12,001 nt of DNA. Origin: Acidobacteriaceae bacterium. GTDB lineage: Bacteria; Acidobacteriota; Terriglobia; Terriglobales; Acidobacteriaceae. The stretch spans positions 1 to 12,001 of the forward strand of contig JASHVU010000280.1 of assembly GCA_030044455.1 (NCBI GenBank), in the 5' to 3' direction. Every line of letters starts with the position of its first letter. The first letter of the stretch is position 1. The notes under the pieces were generated by a model, which searched no databases, was not told where the DNA came from, and saw only the letters and a program-made list of their open reading frames with translations. Of this stretch, positions 1 to 6,885 are shown piece after piece. A program made the position numbers and the translations under genes.

Positions 1-1122
1 AACCGGGCCGAGGTTGTGGTTTTCGGCCGGATCACCAACGGTGAGCTGGGCGACGCGCTCGCGCAGGCGTTCTTCGAAAATGTCGTAGATAGATGCATCG
101 ACGATGGCTCGCGAGCAGGCCGAACACTTTTGGCCGCTGAAGCCGAAGGCCGAGGCGGTGACGCCCTCGACGGCTGCATCGAGATCGGCATCGGCGCTCA
201 CAATAATGGAGTCTTTGCCGCCCATTTCAAGGATGGTCCGCTTGATCCAGATCTGGCCTGTCTGGGTTTTTGCGGCGAGCGAATTAATGTCGAGGCCCAC
301 GGCCTTGGAGCCGGTGAACGCGATGAAACGAGTCTTGGGATGCTCTACGATGGCGTTGCCAAACGTAGCGCCGGAGCCGGGGCAGAAGTTGACTACGCCG
401 TCGGGCATGCCGGCCTCTTCAAGCACCTCGACGAACTTGGCGGCGATGGTGGGTGAGTCACTGGAAGGCTTGAGGATGACGGTGTTGCCGCAGACGATGG
501 CGGCAGCGGTCATGCCGGCCATGATGGCGAAGGGAAAGTTCCAGGGCGGAATGACTGCGCCCACGCCGAGCGGGATGTAGTGGAGCTCGTTGCGCTCACC
601 GGGATATTGGATCGGCGTGGTAGCCGCGGCCAGGCGCAGGGCTTCGCGCGCGTAGAACTCGAGGAAGTCGATGGTCTCGCCCACGTCGGCGTCGGCCTCG
701 GCCCAGTTCTTTCCCACTTCATAAGTGAGCCAGGCCATGAAGTCGAACTTGCGCGAGCGGATCATGCTGGCCGCGTTCAGCAGCAATGAGACGCGCGTGG
801 CAGCAGGCGTGCGGCTCCATGATTCGAAGGCTCGCAGCGCAGCGGCCATTGCAGTCTCAGCGTGCTCGGCGCCGGCCTTTTGGTGGAGGCCGACAATTTG
901 CGCCGGCTTAGCGGGGTTGAGCGAGCTGATCTTGTCGCTGGTTTTGATGCGGTCGCCGCCGATGATCAGGTCGTACTCGCGACCGAGTTCAGCGCCGACT
1001 TTGGCGAGCGCGTCGCGCATGGCGCGGGCATTCTGGTGGTCTTTGAAGTTGGTGAAGGGCTCATTGGTAAAGACGCCTTGCGGAGTGCGGGGCTGAATGC
1101 TGGAAGAGATCAACGTAGCCAT
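1..1122 (-). CDS. pruA: L-glutamate gamma-semialdehyde (P5C) dehydrogenase, N-terminal part
   Basis: NAD-dependent aldehyde dehydrogenase of the RocA/PutA-C type, oxidising glutamate semialdehyde (from pyrroline-5-carboxylate) to glutamate in cytoplasmic proline/arginine catabolism. Reading the minus strand from ATG 1122 gives 374 residues, open to the window edge; family members are about 515-545 residues, so roughly the last 150 are outside. The start is set by an in-frame TAA five codons upstream; the ribosome site is only a weak AGG. Seen motifs: REYDLIIGGDRI near residues 46-57, typical of the P5C dehydrogenase branch; PPWNFPF with the oxyanion Asn at 195; LEMGGK with the general base Glu299; GFSGQKCSACSR with the catalytic Cys333. 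No FAD-dependent proline dehydrogenase domain precedes it, so this is a monofunctional enzyme rather than a PutA fusion. No partner gene for proline oxidation is in the window. Another aldehyde substrate is possible but less likely given the N-terminal signature. Confidence 0.92.
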   Translation of the reverse strand, partial: MATLISSSIQPRTPQGVFTNEPFTNFKDHQNARAMRDALAKVGAELGREYDLIIGGDRIKTSDKISSLNPAKPAQIVGLHQKAGAEHAETAMAAALRAFESWSRTPAATRVSLLLNAASMIRSRKFDFMAWLTYEVGKNWAEADADVGETIDFLEFYAREALRLAAATTPIQYPGERNELHYIPLGVGAVIPPWNFPFAIMAGMTAAAIVCGNTVILKPSSDSPTIAAKFVEVLEEAGMPDGVVNFCPGSGATFGNAIVEHPKTRFIAFTGSKAVGLDINSLAAKTQTGQIWIKRTILEMGGKDSIIVSADADLDAAVEGVTASAFGFSGQKCSACSRAIVDASIYDIFEERLRERVAQLTVGDPAENHNLGPV

Positions 1123-1350
1123 AGCCCTATTAGTTTAGTCCAGTTGCGGCTGCTCGTGATTCGGGGATCGTGAGCCGTGATCGGTGGTCGGAGGCGGTGT
1201 TAACGGCGTCAGCAGCGTTCGCGAAGTTAGAGTGTGCAGCGTCGGACTTACTTGTTCGCTAAAGTGGCTGAAAACGGGCAAAAAAATGAGAAAAAGGGGC
1301 CTTTTTGAGGGTTGTATTTACTGTTTGGGAATGAGGGTCAAAAAACTAAC

Positions 1351-1373
1351 TTGTTTATTATCAATTGTTTATT
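1351..1373. repeat. 9-bp direct repeat TTGTTTATT in an AT-rich patch
   Basis: TTGTTTATT occurs at 1351-1359 and again at 1365-1373, a 14-bp period, in the most AT-rich stretch of the window. The first copy contains TATTAT (1356-1361), close to a -10 box, but no -35 lies at a usable distance. It could be a tandem operator or a melting element for the divergent promoters; function is inferred. Confidence 0.4.
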
Positions 1374-1574
1374 TGGATTTCTGGTCCCAGCAAGAGCGAT
1401 TTTGTGAGGGAGGGGGTGGGGGGAACGTTTCTTACGGGCTTTTTAGCCCTCGTACCTGCGGTTTCCGGGCCGCGTTCTGCTATTAGAGTACGCCAGCGGG
1501 AGGAAATTACGCGCAATCGCGAGCCAGCTTACGGCAAAACCAGAGTGGGTGTGCCACGGCGGATTCAGTGCAAG

Positions 1575-1601
1575 GTCAGCGCTCCCTAGGGTCGCGCTGA
1601 C
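1575..1601. other. Strong hairpin upstream of the ECF sigma gene
   Basis: GTCAGCGC (1575-1582) pairs perfectly with GCGCTGAC (1594-1601). The stem extends by a G-T wobble and an A-T pair, and the 11-nt loop holds a perfect CCCTAGGG palindrome. No T-run follows on the plus strand (next bases TTGAGGATGG), so it is not a standard intrinsic terminator. It may be an operator, or an RNA structure in a long leader of the sigma gene. Confidence 0.5.
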
Positions 1602-1699
1602 TTGAGGATGGTGCCTTCGGGATACAGCAGCTCTGGTTTTGCGATCGTTGACGGGTGAAGGGGCGCCCGGTAACGCCCAAAACAATTTGTGGCTCCCGG

Positions 1700-1732
1700 G
1701 GAACTTTTCGGTCCGTCAATCCATTACCGATT
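1700..1732 (+). promoter_or_regulatory. Possible ECF-type promoter for the sigma operon
   Basis: GGAACTTT at 1700-1707 matches the -35 element recognised by many ECF sigma factors, which often drive their own operon. The matching -10 is weak: candidates fall near 1721-1732 (CATTAC or CCGATT) with no clear CGTC or TCTGA. If used, transcription would begin near 1735-1740, just before ATG 1756, which is one reason for preferring that start. Confidence 0.3.
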
Positions 1733-1755
1733 GTGAAGGGCTCAGTCACGAAGTG

Positions 1756-2424
1756 ATGCAAGAAGAAGTACCGGCTCTCGTTCTACATTTGGAGACGGCC
1801 CAGCAACCTGCCATGAGCGATCGACAGAGCGATTTCGTGGAAGATGGCTCCCAGGCCCCGACGAGCGACGAGGAATTGATGGTCGCCGTTTCGCGTGGGC
1901 AGGCGGATGCATTCACCACGCTTTTCGCGCGCTACAAGCAGCCTGTCTTTGGGTTCTTTCGCCGCCGCCTTGCCGATCCCGCACAAGCTGAAGAGTTGAC
2001 CCAGGAAACATTTCTCGCCGTACTGAGCGCAGCGGAACGCTACCAGCCGGCTGCCCTGTTCCGGACGTATCTCTACGCGATCGGTTTCAAGATACTGCGC
2101 GCTTATCGACGCAAGAAGGCGTTCCGGGCCACGTTTCTCGGCGAACGGTTTCCTGATCGCGAGCCTGCAATCGATGACGCCATCGAAGCCAAGACCGTGA
2201 TGCGCGACGCAGTGGGAAAGCTCGACAGCCTGGATCGGGAAATTCTCTTGCTGCGCGAATTTGAGCAATTGAGCTATGCGGAGATTGCCGATCTGCTTCG
2301 CCTGCCGCTCAACACGGTTCGCTCGCGCCTGTTTCGTGCGCGTACCGCCCTTCATGATCTGCTCGCCGCTCCAGCTCCCAATTCTCATGCGAAGCATCTG
2401 GCGGAATCCGAGGAACGCATATGA
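1756..2424 (+). CDS. ECF-family RNA polymerase sigma factor
   Basis: Extracytoplasmic-function sigma factor directing RNA polymerase to a small regulon, held inactive by the membrane anti-sigma factor encoded next. From ATG 1756 it is 222 residues. Region sigma-2 (about 51-119) includes DAFTTLFARYKQPVFGFF and AEELTQETF, the core-binding/-10 melting helices; region sigma-4 (about 155-205) includes the helix-turn-helix LSYAEIADLLRLPLNTVRSR, with the classic TVRSRLFRAR end. No SnoaL or other C-terminal extension is present, only a short charged tail. Its last codons overlap the anti-sigma gene in ATGA (2421-2424), implying translational coupling. The start is uncertain: the open frame reaches a TTG at 1639 without a ribosome site, and ATG 1813 (beginning MSDRQ) is an alternative closer to the conserved domain; neither ATG has a good Shine-Dalgarno. 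The ECF subgroup is not assigned. Confidence 0.93.
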   Translation: MQEEVPALVLHLETAQQPAMSDRQSDFVEDGSQAPTSDEELMVAVSRGQADAFTTLFARYKQPVFGFFRRRLADPAQAEELTQETFLAVLSAAERYQPAALFRTYLYAIGFKILRAYRRKKAFRATFLGERFPDREPAIDDAIEAKTVMRDAVGKLDSLDREILLLREFEQLSYAEIADLLRLPLNTVRSRLFRARTALHDLLAAPAPNSHAKHLAESEERI

Positions 2425-3749
2425 TCACCACCGCCCATTCCATCGCTCCCGAAGAGATCATGGCCTGCCTCGACGGCGAACTCTCTGAAGCCAATGCTCA
2501 GGCCGTCTCTGCCCATCTCGACCACTGCGTCGAATGCGCTCGCATCGCCGACGGTTTCCGCGCCACGTCTGAGTGCATTGCCCGTTGGACCGTGCCGCCT
2601 GTTTCTTCGAGCCTGGAAGAGCGAGTACTGGGCCATGCCCAAACGACACCCAGCCCATGGCCGGCCAAACCAAGGCGCTCGATTCAGCCCAGCTTTTGGA
2701 ATTGGAGACTCTGGCCAATCGGCGGTGGAGGCGCAGTCATCGTTGTGCTGATCCTCTCCGCGGTTACCACTGCAATCTGGTTCCGTTCACGCAAATCCGT
2801 CGCGCACCTGGCTGAAATGCAGACCTTCAGTGAGCCCCGGTCCGCCGGCCAGGCAATCGACGGCCAGCCTATCACCGATCAGAAATCCAAATTTTCAAAT
2901 GGCACAGCCAGGCCGCAGGAGGGCGAGGGTCGAGAGCTGGACTCACTTGTTACGCTCTCGAGACCCGGTGTCGCCGCTGATTCGAACGGCCTCTTTCACG
3001 GCCTCGGCGATCATGTTCAGAACTCATTTTCAAATGATGGGCAGACGCCATCCGCGCCAGAGCCCATGATTGCGCGCACCGCCTCGCTCACAATCGTCGT
3101 AAAAGACTTTGCTGCCTCCCGCGCTTCTCTCGATGCGATTCTGGCACGCCATCATGGCTACTCCGCGCAACTGACGGTATCCACCCCTGAAAACGCCCCG
3201 CGCAGCATCGAGGCCTCTCTCCGGGTCCCCGCGCCCGAACTCTCTTCTGCGCTCGGCGACTTGAAGACCCTGGGCCGCGTCGAAAATGAATCCCAATCTG
3301 GCGAAGATGTCACCCAGCAGCACACCGACCTGGCGGCGCGCCTGAAAACCTCGCACGAAACTGAAGCGCGCTTTGAGGCAATCCTTCAGCAGCGTACCGG
3401 AAATGTCGCTGAAGTCCTCCAGGTGGAGGAAGGAATCGCCCGCGTGCGTGGCGATATCGAGCGCATGGAGACGGAACAGACAGTTCTCGAACACCGCGTC
3501 GATTACGCTGCGGTTGAGATTCAGCTTTCCGAAGACTTTAAAGCGCAATTGAACGCGCCGTCGGAGTCCGTCTCCAACCGCATCCATAACGCTTTCGTGG
3601 CGGGTTTGAGAGATGCGGCAGACACGCTCCTCAGCATCGTGCTCTTCTTCGAAAAGGATGGTCCGGTACTTCTCATCTGGATTGCGCTTCTCGGCTTGCC
3701 AACATTTCTGCTGGTTCGCCGATACCGGAGACTGAAGGGCAGACTATAG
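2421..3749 (+). CDS. Membrane anti-sigma factor with zinc-finger-like N-terminus and DUF4349 domain
   Basis: A 442-residue protein that probably sequesters the upstream sigma factor. Residues 1-60 form a zf-HC2-type anti-sigma domain with the zinc motif H32-x3-C36-x2-C39 (HLDHCVEC). A membrane segment follows at about 100-121 (GGGGAVIVVLILSAVTTAIW), then a low-complexity linker. From M216 to about 400 it matches the DUF4349 pattern: TASLTIVVKDF, a SLRVPAPEL strand, GEDVTQQHTDLAARL and a charged coiled-coil around VLQVEEGIARVRGDIERM. A second hydrophobic segment (about 414-432) and a basic tail RRYRRLKGRL end the protein. The topology is therefore N-in, DUF4349 outside, C-in. DUF4349 proteins are more usually separate envelope proteins, so the fusion suggests the domain is the sensor for the sigma switch; that is inference. 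No protease motif is visible. The start overlaps the sigma stop, so it is fixed by coupling. Confidence 0.88.
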   Translation: MITTAHSIAPEEIMACLDGELSEANAQAVSAHLDHCVECARIADGFRATSECIARWTVPPVSSSLEERVLGHAQTTPSPWPAKPRRSIQPSFWNWRLWPIGGGGAVIVVLILSAVTTAIWFRSRKSVAHLAEMQTFSEPRSAGQAIDGQPITDQKSKFSNGTARPQEGEGRELDSLVTLSRPGVAADSNGLFHGLGDHVQNSFSNDGQTPSAPEPMIARTASLTIVVKDFAASRASLDAILARHHGYSAQLTVSTPENAPRSIEASLRVPAPELSSALGDLKTLGRVENESQSGEDVTQQHTDLAARLKTSHETEARFEAILQQRTGNVAEVLQVEEGIARVRGDIERMETEQTVLEHRVDYAAVEIQLSEDFKAQLNAPSESVSNRIHNAFVAGLRDAADTLLSIVLFFEKDGPVLLIWIALLGLPTFLLVRRYRRLKGRL

Positions 3750-3778
3750 CCGCTTTTTCCTTCAATCATCGTTTGCCC

Positions 3779-3808
3779 TTGACAAGATCAGCAATCCCGG
3801 CGCATTCT
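3779..3808 (+). promoter_or_regulatory. Candidate sigma-70 promoter for padR-ADOP
   Basis: A perfect TTGACA lies at 3779-3784. The best -10 is CATTCT at 3803-3808, 18 bp downstream, matching TATAAT at only three positions. The site sits in the 84-bp gap after the anti-sigma gene and ahead of padR, so the PadR/permease pair probably has its own promoter. A PadR operator would be expected here, but no clear dyad was found. Confidence 0.45.
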
Positions 3809-3823
3809 TCTCTAGACATCTAT

Positions 3824-3828
3824 AGGAG
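3824..3828 (+). promoter_or_regulatory. Ribosome-binding site AGGAG fixing a GTG start for padR
   Basis: AGGAG is spaced five bases from GTG 3834. This strong site justifies choosing a GTG start for padR. Confidence 0.75.
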
Positions 3829-3833
3829 CAACT

Positions 3834-4178
3834 GTGACGCCGAAACAAGCCGACAGCCTGCAGGGCACGCTGGACCTGCTGGTGCTGAAAACCCTGGAGC
3901 AGGGCCCCATGCACGGATGGGGAATCACCCTGCACATCGAGCGCGTTTCTGATGCGTTGCTGAGGGTGGAAGAGGGGTCGCTGTATCCGGCCCTTCACCG
4001 CATGGAGCGCGAGGGCTGGATTCGAGCCGAGTGGGGCGTGAGCGAGAACAACCGCAAGGCTCGCTTCTACCGGCTGACGGCGCGAGGAAGAAAGCAACTT
4101 ACGGCAGCGCGAGAAAGCTGGGAACGAGTCACCGGCGCCGTGGCCCTGGTGCTGAATTTTGACAGCCGAGCGAATTGA
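3834..4178 (+). CDS. PadR-family transcriptional regulator
   Basis: A 114-residue winged-helix repressor of the short PadR type. [20 protein letters not shown] near the N-terminus is the family hallmark of the first helix; GWGITLHIE follows, then [18 protein letters not shown], the recognition helix region, and [19 protein letters not shown], the beta-wing. The C-terminal helix ([15 protein letters not shown]) would provide dimerisation. The length is normal for acidobacterial PadRs paired with ADOP permeases. It starts at GTG 3834 with a good AGGAG, and its stop lies 8 bp before the permease ATG, so the two are almost certainly one transcript. PadR proteins usually repress their own operon and are released by small ligands or stress; the ligand here is unknown. 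Confidence 0.94.
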   Translation: MTPKQADSLQGTLDLLVLKTLEQGPMHGWGITLHIERVSDALLRVEEGSLYPALHRMEREGWIRAEWGVSENNRKARFYRLTARGRKQLTAARESWERVTGAVALVLNFDSRAN

Positions 4179-4184
4179 GGAAGG
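4178..4184 (+). promoter_or_regulatory. Ribosome-binding site deciding the ADOP start
   Basis: AGGAAGG at 4178-4184 overlaps the padR stop and lies 2 bases before ATG 4187, with AGGA itself about 5 bases away. It favours ATG 4187 over TTG 4175, which overlaps the padR stop and has no ribosome site of its own. Confidence 0.6.
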
Positions 4185-4186
4185 CG

Positions 4187-6811
4187 ATGAATTGGCTCAA
4201 GCGAATCCTGATGACGGTGCGCAGCGGCGCGCACCAGCGTGAAGTGGACGAAGAGCTCCAGTTTCACGTGGCCATGCGCGAGCACCGGAACGTGAACGAA
4301 GGAATGAGCCAGGAGGCTGCCCGCCGCGACGCACGTGTGCGATTCGGGAACCCGGCGGTTTGGCGGGAGCGGGTGAGTGAAGTGGATCTGATGCTGTTTT
4401 TGAAGAGCGTGATTGAGGATCTGCGTTTCGGCTTGCGGCAACTGGTGCACGACCTGGCCTTTGCGCTCACCGCAGCCATCATGCTGGCACTGGGCATTGG
4501 CGCCAATACTGCCATCTTCAGCATTGCCGATGCGGTGCTGCTGAAGCCGTTTCCTTACCCTGGAGCCGATCGCATGATAGCAATTCATGAGCGGCTGCCA
4601 GCATCCGAATTGAACGACTCGTGGCCAGACTATGTGGACTGGCAGAAGCAGAACGATGTGTTTGAAGAGATGACCGCGCTGCAGCCTTCAGGATTCCAAC
4701 TGAGCAGGGCGGGAGAGAACGTGTCGGTGCCGGGCGCCTCAGTCACGAATTCGTTCTTTTCGCTTTTCGGCGCCAATCCGATTGCCGGGCGCAGTTTTAC
4801 CGGCGCAGAAGAAACGCCGGGCGCATCGCCTGCCGCGGTGGTGAGTTATGGATTCGCACAGCAATACCTGGGCGGCGAACGGAGCGCGGTTGGCCGCGCA
4901 ATCCAACTTGATGGACAGGCAACAACTGTTGTGGGTGTGCTGCCGCGGGGATTCAGCGTTCCGTGGGGCAGCTATGACATTTACATGCCGCTGGGATTGA
5001 AGACCAACACTTCGCAGATCACGGACCGGGCCAACCATCCCGGTCTGCAAGTGGCAGCGAGGCTCAAGCCGGGAGTGACGCTGGACGCGGCGCGCACTGA
5101 GATGAACAGCATTATGCTGCGACTGGGCCGTGCGTACCCGGAATCGAATCGCGATGAAAAAGCGGATCTTGCCCCGTTTAAGGAAATGTTTGAAGGGCAG
5201 GCCCGCAGCATCCTGGTGCTGTTGCTTGCGGCTACGGGGCTGGTGCTGCTGCTGGCCTGCGCCAACATCGCAAATATGTCGCTGGCGCGAGCGACGGCGC
5301 GGCAACGCGAGTTCGTGATTCGCGCATCGCTGGGCGCAGGGCGGTTGCGGCTCTTCAGGCAGGCGCTCATTGAGAACCTTCCTATTGCATTGATTGGCGG
5401 TGGCGCGGCCATCGCGACAGCGGCGCTGATAACGCGACCGTTGATAAGGCTCTATCCGGATCGGCTCTTCCGCCTTGAGGATGCGCATTTGAGCGGCATG
5501 GTGCTGGGCTTTGCCGCATGCAGTTGCCTGGTGTGCTGGCTGCTGTTTACAACGGTACCGGCGATTGCGGCTTGCAGGCGCAGCCATGTGCACACCAGCC
5601 TGCGCACTACACCCAATGACAATCACGGCTCAAGCCAGGCGCGATTGCGCTCTGCGCTGCTGATGGCAGAGATTGCGGTTGCCCTGGTGGTGACTGTGTG
5701 CACCGGGCTGGTGTTGCGCAGCCTGTCGGCGGTGGTGCGTATCGATCCCGGCTTCAAGGCGGATCACCTGCTGGCGATCCAGAGCGTGCATGTGCCGGGA
5801 ACAGGAAGCGATGCGAAGAACCTGGAGTTTTATCGCCAGGTTCAGACCGCACTTCGCCGTCTGCCGGGAGTTGAGGACGCAACGGCCGGATTCAGCCTGC
5901 CATTGAATGGAACCTTCTGGACCTCGCCGTATGCGCCCGACGGCAGTTCGGCGACATTGAGCACGCAGGCTCCGTGGACGCAGATCAATATTGTGATGCC
6001 TGATTACTTCAAGACCATGGGCATCAAGCTCGCTAGCGGCCGGTACTTCAGCGATGCGGATGGAGCGGGGGCGGCTCCGGTGGTGATTGTGAATGAAACC
6101 ATGGCAAGAACGATTGCGAAGGATCATATTGCCGGCAGACCCCTCTACGTGCAGTTCGCGCCAGAGGCAAAGATGCAGATTATCGGCGTGGTGGCAGATG
6201 TGAAGCAGTTTGGACTGGAGCAGCGAGCGATGCCTGAGGTTTATATTCCAGCCGCGCAGGCGGCGGTGCCGGCATTGGACTTTGTGATCCGCACTTCAAC
6301 GAATCCAGATGAATCGGCGCATGAGGTCGCGGCAACAATTCACTCGCTCAATCCGGACCAGCCTCTGCCCAAGGCGGTGTCGATGGATGCTTATCTAGCG
6401 GCGGGGCTCGGGAATCGGCAGTTCGTGAGTTGGCTGCTCGGCATCTTCGATTGCCTGGCGCTGCTGCTGGCCCTGATTGGAACGGCAGGGGTAGTCGCAT
6501 ATGGCGTGGAGCAGCGGACGCACGAGATCGGCATTCGCATGGCGCTTGGAGCAAACAGGACTGACGTGCTGCGGATGATTGTTTTCGGACAGACAGCGAA
6601 AGTGGCAACGGTCGGCGTGATAGCGGGCGTGGCGTGCGCGCTCGGGGCCACGCGCCTCGTGGCCAGCCAGCTTTATCACGTGTCGGCAAGCGATCCGCTC
6701 ACCTTCGTGGGCGCATCGCTGGTGCTGATGGCCGCTACGCTCGTCGCCAGCTACCTTCCCGCGCGGAGAGCGATGAAGGTCGATCCGGTGGTCGCGCTGC
6801 GATGCGAGTGA
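4187..6811 (+). CDS. ABC transporter permease of the acidobacterial duplicated orphan permease (ADOP) family
   Basis: An 874-residue inner-membrane protein built of two MacB/FtsX-type permease halves. An N-terminal cytoplasmic prefix (about 1-85, MNWLKRILM then helical repeats with GMSQEAARRDARVRFGN) is typical of ADOPs. TM1 is near 92-115 (LALGIGANTAIFSIADAVLL), followed by a MacB periplasmic core domain. The first FtsX block begins near 342 (ILVLLLAATGLVLLLACANI), with further segments near 395-417 and 436-464. The second half starts with a TM near 490-512 (LLMAEIAVALVVTV), a second periplasmic domain containing IIGVVADVKQFG, and FtsX segments near 748-775, 800-822 and 840-860, ending in the conserved LPARRAMKVDPVVALR. 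About eight membrane segments in total. No ATP-binding protein gene is adjacent, hence 'orphan'. Substrate unknown; MacB relatives act as mechanotransmitters for efflux or envelope processes. Paired with PadR upstream, as is common in Acidobacteria. The start is ATG 4187. Confidence 0.95.
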   Translation: MNWLKRILMTVRSGAHQREVDEELQFHVAMREHRNVNEGMSQEAARRDARVRFGNPAVWRERVSEVDLMLFLKSVIEDLRFGLRQLVHDLAFALTAAIMLALGIGANTAIFSIADAVLLKPFPYPGADRMIAIHERLPASELNDSWPDYVDWQKQNDVFEEMTALQPSGFQLSRAGENVSVPGASVTNSFFSLFGANPIAGRSFTGAEETPGASPAAVVSYGFAQQYLGGERSAVGRAIQLDGQATTVVGVLPRGFSVPWGSYDIYMPLGLKTNTSQITDRANHPGLQVAARLKPGVTLDAARTEMNSIMLRLGRAYPESNRDEKADLAPFKEMFEGQARSILVLLLAATGLVLLLACANIANMSLARATARQREFVIRASLGAGRLRLFRQALIENLPIALIGGGAAIATAALITRPLIRLYPDRLFRLEDAHLSGMVLGFAACSCLVCWLLFTTVPAIAACRRSHVHTSLRTTPNDNHGSSQARLRSALLMAEIAVALVVTVCTGLVLRSLSAVVRIDPGFKADHLLAIQSVHVPGTGSDAKNLEFYRQVQTALRRLPGVEDATAGFSLPLNGTFWTSPYAPDGSSATLSTQAPWTQINIVMPDYFKTMGIKLASGRYFSDADGAGAAPVVIVNETMARTIAKDHIAGRPLYVQFAPEAKMQIIGVVADVKQFGLEQRAMPEVYIPAAQAAVPALDFVIRTSTNPDESAHEVAATIHSLNPDQPLPKAVSMDAYLAAGLGNRQFVSWLLGIFDCLALLLALIGTAGVVAYGVEQRTHEIGIRMALGANRTDVLRMIVFGQTAKVATVGVIAGVACALGATRLVASQLYHVSASDPLTFVGASLVLMAATLVASYLPARRAMKVDPVVALRCE

Positions 6812-6860
6812 GTCTCTGCAACGGCGCCGAATCTCTTCGTCGCTTTCGTACCCAATAGTC

Positions 6861-6866
6861 TAAAAT
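6861..6866 (+). promoter_or_regulatory. Possible -10 box before the glycosidase gene
   Basis: TAAAAT matches TATAAT at five of six positions and would start transcription near 6873, shortly before ATG 6886. No -35 is recognisable at 16-18 bp, so read-through from the permease gene is an equal possibility. Confidence 0.25.
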
Positions 6867-6873
6867 GCACTGC

Positions 6874-6878
6874 GAGGA
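6874..6878 (+). promoter_or_regulatory. Ribosome-binding site GAGGA deciding the glycosidase start
   Basis: GAGGA lies seven bases before ATG 6886. It supports that start over ATG 6865, which has no ribosome site and would put seven extra residues (MHCEDSL) before a normal signal peptide. Confidence 0.65.
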
Positions 6879-6885
6879 TTCCCTG

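Larger units (their letters stand above)
1123..1755. other. Intergenic region between divergent pruA and the ECF sigma gene
   Basis: About 630 bp with no convincing coding sequence; open frames here are short and lack ribosome sites and recognisable protein features. It contains an AT-rich patch (about 1260-1380) unlike the GC-rich surroundings, a near-palindrome AAAAAGGGGCCTTTTT at 1291-1306, a direct repeat at 1351-1373, a small hairpin with one bulge at 1433-1454, a strong hairpin at 1575-1601 and a possible ECF -35 element at 1700. It must hold the promoters of both flanking genes. No clear sigma-70 promoter for the dehydrogenase could be picked by eye. Confidence 0.6.

Noticed and set aside
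16..1173. Several plus-strand open frames over the left 1.1 kb
   Set aside because: They are antisense shadows of the minus-strand aldehyde dehydrogenase, whose translation carries all family motifs.
1422..1454. GGAAC at 1422 with CGTA at 1451 as an ECF promoter
   Set aside because: The spacing of 24 bp is far from the usual 16-17 bp.
1184..1486. 100-residue plus-strand open frame in the AT-rich intergenic region
   Set aside because: GTG start without ribosome site, odd composition (Gly and Cys runs) and no recognisable domain; treated as chance.
1639..1755. Extension of the sigma factor to TTG 1639
   Set aside because: No ribosome site, no similarity to sigma N-termini, and the possible promoter at 1700 would lie inside it.
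4739..5626. 295-residue minus-strand open frame inside the permease gene
   Set aside because: Shadow of the ADOP coding strand; low-complexity Arg/Gln/His-rich product typical of antisense frames in GC-rich DNA.
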